From JABDIY01 sp963751955 (GTDB taxonomy: Bacteria; Actinomycetota; Acidimicrobiia; Acidimicrobiales; SZUA-35), in the NCBI GenBank assembly GCA_963751955.1, contig CAVVWM010000011.1:434001-498000 (forward strand): a DNA stretch of 64,000 bases, in the 5' to 3' direction. Below, in pieces: positions 60,874 to 64,000 of the stretch. The position numbers and the translations under genes were made by a program. The notes under the pieces are model-generated. The model ran no database searches and was not told the DNA's origin. It worked only from the letters and a program-made list of their open reading frames with translations. Every line of letters starts with the position of its first letter. Position 1 is the stretch's first letter.

Positions 60874-61053
60874 TCAGACGGTGGCGATGGTGCGAATGTC
60901 GCCTTGTGCGATCCTCCGTGGGGTGTCGTTGATGAGAATGAGGACACCGGTTTCGTCCTGCTGCAAAACCAATCCACGCAACAGCCCGTAGGTGGTGAGC
61001 ACAACCGCCTGGCGTTGTTCCATCGAAGGTCCGTCGAGTGGGATTGTCAGCAT
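60874..61053 (-). CDS. Small 59-residue protein, possible Sm/Hfq-like fold
   Basis: The frame MLTIPLDGPSMEQRQAVVLT, then YGLLRGLVLQQDETGVLILINDTPRRIAQGDIRTIATV has the alternating hydrophobic pattern of a five-strand beta barrel. The order (V.L..G..LRG.V...DE...LILIN, then RRIAQGDIRTI) recalls Sm1 and Sm2 motifs, but no Hfq-specific residues such as the YKH motif are present. ATG 61053 is the only usable start in this stretch. It diverges from the FHA gene by 141 bases. A chance frame cannot be excluded. Confidence 0.45.
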   Translation of the reverse strand: MLTIPLDGPSMEQRQAVVLTTYGLLRGLVLQQDETGVLILINDTPRRIAQGDIRTIATV

Positions 61054-61194
61054 GAGCCGCCAGCCTTTTGCATCGTTGATTCCGTCTTGCCGAACCCGAA
61101 TGTAACCTATGTCACAGCTGGAGTCGTTGGGTCGAATCCCCTCCGACACTCGTGCGTTCGAGCGAGGGGGCCCCACCGGGTACGGTGGTCTTTC

Positions 61195-62160
61195 GTGGCG
61201 ACCCCATCCATTCCTGGCTCGGTTCGCTTCGCAGTTGGCGCCGGCCTTCTGACCGTCGGCAACGATTTCGTTGTTTTCGTTTCCCCCGCGGGGCCTGTGG
61301 CCGACACGTGGAGTGACTTGGCCAAAGCTCGCCTGAATGAGAGCGCGGTTCGATCGGCCCTCGATGCCGAAATTCCCCTCGGCCACCACGTGGCCGTGCT
61401 TCACCTTGTGAACGGGGGAATCGCTATGCTCGCAGCGCCGGGCGCCGATCGGATCTTCGGCTCGCTCCGACCGAGCTCAGGGGATGTGATCCGATTCGGC
61501 ATGCACCCCGGTCCTGGCTCAGCCCATTGGATCGGGGCTGGCGCTGTTGGAGCGAGCGGCTTCGAGATCGACGGATTCGTCTTCTCCGCAATCGACTCCG
61601 AAGTTGACGGTATCCAGGACGGTCCGCCACCACCGTCGATCCGCAGCGCTCCTGTCGATGGAGCCGCATCAGAACCACTACCGCCCCGGTCAGAGTTCTT
61701 CTCCGCTCCAGCCGCAGTTCCACCTCCGCCTGCCGCCGGCGGGGCGTCCGCAAACCCACAGGTCAATATCCCGCCGCCTTCTCCACCGGCTCCCGATTCT
61801 CCGGTACCGCCCTCGGGCGCTCTCTCGATCCGATTCGACGATGGGCAAGAGTTGGTCCTGGACCATCCTATGGCTGTGGGGCGAGCGCCCGAAGGTAGCG
61901 CCGATGCTCCTGAGGGCGCCGTTGTGGTGGTTGTGTCGGGTGACCAGGTGAGCCGTTGCCATTTTGTGATCCGCCCCACGAGAACCGGGGCAGAGGTGAT
62001 CGACACGAACTCTCTCAACGGCTGTTTCCTCGACGATGCCAACCGCGCGGGGAGCGGGCCTCAGATTCCGGTCGGTGTGCCGGTTCCGATCGAGCCTGGC
62101 CAACGATTTCGTTTCGGCGATCGCTCCCTCACGCTCATCGGACGCGTCGGGCCCACGTAG
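61195..62160 (+). CDS. FHA-domain protein
   Basis: The 321-residue protein has an N-terminal beta-rich domain of about 115 residues (SVRFAVGAGLLTVGNDFVVFV...), a Pro/Ser/Ala-rich linker, and a C-terminal FHA domain (DHPMAVGRAPEG, VSRCHFVIRP, IDTNSLNGCFLDD). The conserved Gly-Arg, Ser-x-x-His and Asn-Gly of phosphothreonine-binding FHA domains are all present. A partner Ser/Thr kinase is not in the window. GTG 61195 is chosen because the upstream frame is non-conserved Pro/Arg-rich sequence. Confidence 0.8.
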   Translation: MATPSIPGSVRFAVGAGLLTVGNDFVVFVSPAGPVADTWSDLAKARLNESAVRSALDAEIPLGHHVAVLHLVNGGIAMLAAPGADRIFGSLRPSSGDVIRFGMHPGPGSAHWIGAGAVGASGFEIDGFVFSAIDSEVDGIQDGPPPPSIRSAPVDGAASEPLPPRSEFFSAPAAVPPPPAAGGASANPQVNIPPPSPPAPDSPVPPSGALSIRFDDGQELVLDHPMAVGRAPEGSADAPEGAVVVVVSGDQVSRCHFVIRPTRTGAEVIDTNSLNGCFLDDANRAGSGPQIPVGVPVPIEPGQRFRFGDRSLTLIGRVGPT

Positions 62161-62169
62161 GATTGTTCG

Positions 62170-62634
62170 GTGAACATCTGGCACCTGGCGCAGTTCAACA
62201 TCGCCAAGACCAGATACCCGCTCGACGATCCCCGGATGCAGGGTTTCACGGACCAACTGGATCCGGTGAACCAGTTGGGTGATCGCGCAGACGGGTTCGT
62301 GTGGCGCCACCACACCGAGGATGGGGATAGTACGGCAGTTCGCATGTTCGAAGATCCCGACCTCATCATCAACTTCACCGTCTGGCAGAACATCGATGCA
62401 CTCAGGAATTTCACATATCACACCGCTGAGCACAAGGAGCTGCTCAGGAAGCGACGCCAGTGGTTCGTTCCCGTCATAGGGTGGCCGGGGCTCGTGATGT
62501 GGTGGATTCCAGCCAACCACCTGCCAACTCTCCAAGAGGCCAAGAAGAAGCTGGCGTATTTGCGCGACAATGGGCCAAGCCACCAAGCGTTCACGTTCCG
62601 CACCCGCTTCAACCAACCAGGGGCTGCCGTATGA
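62170..62634 (+). CDS. DUF3291 family protein
   Basis: The 154-residue product matches DUF3291 (WHLAQFNIAKTRYPLDDPRMQGFTDQLDPVNQLGDRADGFVWR, FTVWQNIDALRNFTYHTAEHKELLRKRRQWF), an ABM-like dimeric alpha/beta fold of unknown function. GTG 62170 gives the conserved start. It follows the FHA gene by nine bases and its stop overlaps the deoC ATG (ATGA). Confidence 0.85.
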   Translation: MNIWHLAQFNIAKTRYPLDDPRMQGFTDQLDPVNQLGDRADGFVWRHHTEDGDSTAVRMFEDPDLIINFTVWQNIDALRNFTYHTAEHKELLRKRRQWFVPVIGWPGLVMWWIPANHLPTLQEAKKKLAYLRDNGPSHQAFTFRTRFNQPGAAV

Positions 62635-63299
62635 CCACCCTCACTCCAACTTCATTTGCAGCACTGGTAGACCACACCCTCCTGGCTCCAACCGCCATCC
62701 GGGCTGAGGTCGAGCAACTGTGCGAACAGGCGATCGAGTTCGGCACTGCATCGGTATGTATAAATCCCTCGTGGGTTCCATTGGCAACGTCCCTCCTGGC
62801 CGACAGCGATGTGATGGTCTGTACCGTCGCAGGGTTCCCGCTGGGAGCCGATCAGCCCGAAGCGGTTGCCTCGACAGCGAGGATTGCAGTGGCCGAAGGT
62901 GCTGATGAGGTAGACGTGGTCGTCCCGATCGGTCGGGTCATTGATGGAGACACAACGTTTGTATCGAGCTACCTCGAGACAGTGCGGGATGCCTGTCGAG
63001 GCGTGAAACTGAAGGTGATCATCGAATCCGCGGCCCTCGCCGATCCGCAGATCGTGTCAGCATGTGAGCTTTCGGTGGCCGCCGGAGCCGACTTCGTGAA
63101 GACATCCACCGGATTCCACGCCAGTGGTGGCGCCTCAACGGCTGCGGTTGCTCTCATGCGGTCCACGATTGGGCCCGAATTGGGACTGAAAGCATCGGGC
63201 GGGATCCGTACGCTCACCGATGTGGAGAACATGCTTTCCGCCGGGGCCACCCGGCTCGGTATGAGCGCCACGGCAGCTGTCATCGGCGAACTCCGCTAG
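62631..63299 (+). CDS. deoC: Deoxyribose-phosphate aldolase
   Basis: DeoC splits 2-deoxyribose-5-phosphate into glyceraldehyde-3-phosphate and acetaldehyde. The 222-residue enzyme has VDHTLL, ASVCINPSWVP, VAGFPLGADQPE, ADEVDVVVPIG, LKVIIESAAL, the Schiff-base Lys in DFVKTSTGF, and LKASGGIRT. ATG 62631 overlaps the DUF3291 stop. Confidence 0.95.
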   Translation: MTTLTPTSFAALVDHTLLAPTAIRAEVEQLCEQAIEFGTASVCINPSWVPLATSLLADSDVMVCTVAGFPLGADQPEAVASTARIAVAEGADEVDVVVPIGRVIDGDTTFVSSYLETVRDACRGVKLKVIIESAALADPQIVSACELSVAAGADFVKTSTGFHASGGASTAAVALMRSTIGPELGLKASGGIRTLTDVENMLSAGATRLGMSATAAVIGELR

Positions 63300-63348
63300 C
63301 CAGCTCCCATTTTCATCCGAGCGTGGATCAAGGCGTACGCTCACCTCT

Positions 63349-64000
63349 GTGCGACCCCCAAAAGACTTCTTCCGTCCACTCGCTGTCGGGGCACCGGAAC
63401 CGGTTAGAGAGATTCCGGTCATGCCCAGCCGCATGATCCACTTCTTTCCACCGTCCAACGCCAAGATGGTGGCGAAGGTGCCCGATATTGCTCCCACTGT
63501 CGACATCTTGCTCGGCAACCTGGAAGACGGCGTCCCGGTAGCCGAAAAGATTGCAGCAAGGGCCGGGCTGGTCGAGGTTGGGCGTTCGGTCGACATGGGC
63601 GACACCCAACTCTGGACTCGGGTGAACAGCCTCGACTCGCCGTGGGCTCTCGAGGACCTCACCACTCTGGTGACCGAAATCGGCGAAAAGCTCGACGTGA
63701 TCATGATCCCGAAAGTCGAAGGGCCCGAGGACATCCATTACGCCGATCGACTTGTCGCACAGCTGGAGGCGAGGGCAAACCTGTCCCGACCAATCCTGTT
63801 CCATGCAATCCTCGAAACAGCTCGGGGCGTCTCCAACGTCGAAGCGATCTGCGGCTCATCACCGAGGATGCAGGGAATCTCCCTGGGGCCTGCCGACCTT
63901 GCCGCAAACCGGCGCATGAAGACCACTCGAGTTGGGGGTGGTCACCCCGACTATGTGGTGCAAGGCGACCCCCCGTTGGGTGAGGACGGCGCGCCTGACA
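63349..64000 (+). CDS. HpcH/HpaI aldolase family, malyl-CoA lyase-like (3' end outside window)
   Basis: From GTG 63349 an open frame runs to the window end (217 residues so far). It shows the CitE/Mcl TIM-barrel pattern: MIHFFPPSNAKMVAKVPDI, LLGNLEDGVP, WTRVNSLDSPWALEDL, IMIPKVEGPEDI, ILFHAILETARGVSNVEAICGSSPRMQGISLGPADLAANRRM. The metal-binding Glu and Asp and the substrate Arg-type residues are in place. It most resembles L-malyl-CoA/beta-methylmalyl-CoA lyases of the ethylmalonyl-CoA or glyoxylate-assimilation routes. Citrate lyase beta-like enzymes are the alternative. The C-terminal lid is missing from the window. Confidence 0.8.
   Translation, partial: MRPPKDFFRPLAVGAPEPVREIPVMPSRMIHFFPPSNAKMVAKVPDIAPTVDILLGNLEDGVPVAEKIAARAGLVEVGRSVDMGDTQLWTRVNSLDSPWALEDLTTLVTEIGEKLDVIMIPKVEGPEDIHYADRLVAQLEARANLSRPILFHAILETARGVSNVEAICGSSPRMQGISLGPADLAANRRMKTTRVGGGHPDYVVQGDPPLGEDGAPD

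Noticed and set aside
61120..61160. T-arm-like GGTCGAATCCCC that might mark a tRNA
   Set aside because: The loop is one base short, no matching acceptor 5' half or anticodon arm was found in the preceding 80 bases, and a divergent promoter region is expected here.
60703..61194. Upstream extension of the FHA gene to 60703
   Set aside because: The added 164 residues are Pro/Arg/His-rich, without conservation, and cross the hairpin and the opposite-strand small gene.

Overview
The window is a gene-dense, moderately high-GC stretch of an actinobacterial chromosome. It is most likely from a marine or aquatic member of the Acidimicrobiia; this placement is inferred from gene content and order only. 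The minus-strand backbone follows the classic actinobacterial housekeeping order. Read from right to left it is recG, rsmD, coaD, DivIVA-like, DUF177, rpmF, plsX, acpP, rnc, mutM-like, smc, ftsY, then rpsP, khpA, rimM, trmD, rplS, DUF2469, yraN, comM, dprA, a WhiG/FliA-type sigma factor and a LytM-domain protein. The same order is known around Mycobacterium tuberculosis Rv2973c-Rv2890c, and the whiG/peptidase end is known in Streptomyces. No rRNA, tRNA, CRISPR array, insertion sequence or prophage was seen.

Plus-strand accessory islands interrupt this backbone. From left to right they are: a GT2-like glycosyltransferase (4.7-5.9 kb); a crotonase with a lipoprotein cytochrome c (6.4-7.5 kb); a radical SAM protein followed by a DddP-like DMSP lyase (10.2-13.0 kb); and ffh followed by a long operon (15.6-31.4 kb). 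That operon encodes an ABC-2 exporter, a coiled-coil membrane protein, a MoxR AAA+ ATPase, a DUF58 protein and a giant protein with three VWA domains, then an ABM-fold protein and a CcmF-like cytochrome c assembly protein. A second, smaller MoxR-DUF58-VWA operon (37.6-40.8 kb) diverges from a two-component system. Further islands hold a DUF389 protein, an MFS transporter with an RlmG-like methyltransferase, a secreted metalloprotease, and a right-hand group of FHA protein, DUF3291, deoC and a malyl-CoA-lyase-type enzyme cut by the window end.

The most unusual content is the pair of parallel MoxR-DUF58-VWA systems, the larger coupled to an ABC exporter. Next is a DddP homologue in which every metal ligand and the proposed catalytic Asp are conserved. 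A MutM homologue in the standard mutM position has lost its N-terminal Pro, its Lys-bearing loop and its zinc finger. rnc appears to start at CTG overlapping the acpP stop. Near-perfect palindromes lie upstream of htrA and of both MoxR operons.

Three conserved genes are broken by single-base frameshifts (comM, the triple-VWA gene, the second DUF58 gene). Two more loci are suspected (the HTH/coiled-coil gene and a low-complexity tract). The indels go in both directions and several sit at or near homopolymers, so residual sequencing errors are more likely than real decay.
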